Origin: Planctomycetia bacterium | GTDB taxonomy: Bacteria > Planctomycetota > Planctomycetia > Pirellulales > UBA1268 | DNA length: 10,452 nucleotides | Assembly (NCBI GenBank): GCA_009919445.1 | Contig: RGBY01000072.1 | Coordinates: forward strand, 1 to 10,452 | Direction of reading: 5' to 3' | Shown: piece after piece, positions 10,319-10,452 of the stretch | Layout of the letters: each line of letters opens with the position of its first letter | Numbering within the stretch: position 1 is the first letter of the stretch | Made by a program: the position numbers and the translations under genes | Notes under the pieces: model-generated | Told to the model about the DNA's origin: nothing | Seen by the model: only the letters and a program-made list of their open reading frames with translations | Database searches by the model: none

Positions 10319-10358
10319 GGGCCGTGCGGCTGATCTTCGATCAGCTTGGCGAAGGCCC
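10319..10358 (+). other. Compound leader hairpin next to 23S rRNA
   Basis: GCTGATC (10329-10335) and GATCAGC (10339-10345) form a perfect 7-bp stem around TTC. GGGCC (10319-10323) and GGCCC (10354-10358) can close an outer stem. It lies about 50 bases upstream of the 23S 5' end. Confidence 0.65.
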
Positions 10359-10408
10359 AGAGGTTGCGTGCTGCCCGAAGCAGTGCTCTGCGAGCATTCG
10401 ATTCGGGT

Positions 10409-10452
10409 GGTCAAGCTACCAAGGGCGCATGGGGGATGTCTTGGCATCAGGA
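10409..10452 (+). rRNA. rrl: 23S rRNA, 5' end (continues past the window)
   Basis: The last 44 bases match the conserved 5' end of bacterial 23S rRNA. GGTCAAGCTACCAAGGGCGC corresponds to the E. coli GGTTAAGCGACTAAGCGTAC segment, and GGGGGATGTCTTGGCATCAG to GGTGGATGCCCTGGCAGTCAG. GGTCAAG is the 5' strand of helix 1, which closes the whole molecule with the 3' end. The start is placed at 10409 by this alignment, give or take two bases. No 16S rRNA or spacer tRNA lies upstream; the neighbour is a protein-coding operon on the opposite strand. So the gene is not in a standard 16S-23S-5S operon. Confidence 0.85.

Larger units (their letters stand above)
9604..10408. other. Divergent control region between pump operon and 23S rRNA gene
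   Basis: About 800 bases lack a credible protein gene; the short open frames here have no family motif and overlap strong hairpins. Left part: the 5' region of the minus-strand pump operon, with a short direct repeat and a palindrome. From about 9900 onward: a candidate plus-strand promoter, then a hairpin-rich leader that ends at the 23S rRNA gene. Individual elements are listed separately. Confidence 0.75.

Overview
The window looks like chromosomal DNA of a planctomycete-type bacterium. Three things suggest this. A small anchored protein carries a carboxypeptidase-regulatory-like domain of the kind common in that phylum. The 5' end of a 23S rRNA gene lies at the right edge with no 16S rRNA gene in front of it, and unlinked rRNA genes are known in several planctomycetes. 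The DNA is moderately GC-rich with long leader regions. The assignment is inference; no marker gene is complete enough to prove it.

Left part (1-1590, minus strand): a complete 6-phosphogluconate dehydrogenase gene (gnd) is followed 42 bases downstream by the first 33 codons of a short-chain dehydrogenase/reductase that leaves the window. The pair forms a likely sugar-acid/pentose-phosphate operon. Next (1591-3409, plus strand) come an intergenic stretch with a candidate promoter, a complete tRNA-Cys(GCA), a 147-residue receiver-like protein that has lost the phosphorylation residues, and a membrane-anchored carboxypeptidase-regulatory-like protein. A perfect 10-bp hairpin at 3413-3445 separates the plus-strand block from the minus-strand block that converges on it.

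Centre and right (3479-9603, minus strand): three tightly packed genes read adaptor, RND pump, glutamate decarboxylase. The adaptor stop overlaps the pump start (ATGA), and the decarboxylase begins 39 bases after the pump with a GTG start and a good ribosome binding site. An RND pump cotranscribed with glutamate decarboxylase recalls the E. coli acid fitness island (mdtEF beside gad genes). Here no GadC antiporter and no outer-membrane channel is visible.

Right edge (9604-10452): no convincing protein gene. This is the divergent control region between the pump operon (minus) and the 23S rRNA gene (plus, from about 10409). It holds a short direct repeat with a perfect palindrome, a candidate rRNA-type promoter, a boxA-like antitermination site and a series of strong hairpins, which together look like a dedicated leader for a stand-alone 23S transcript.
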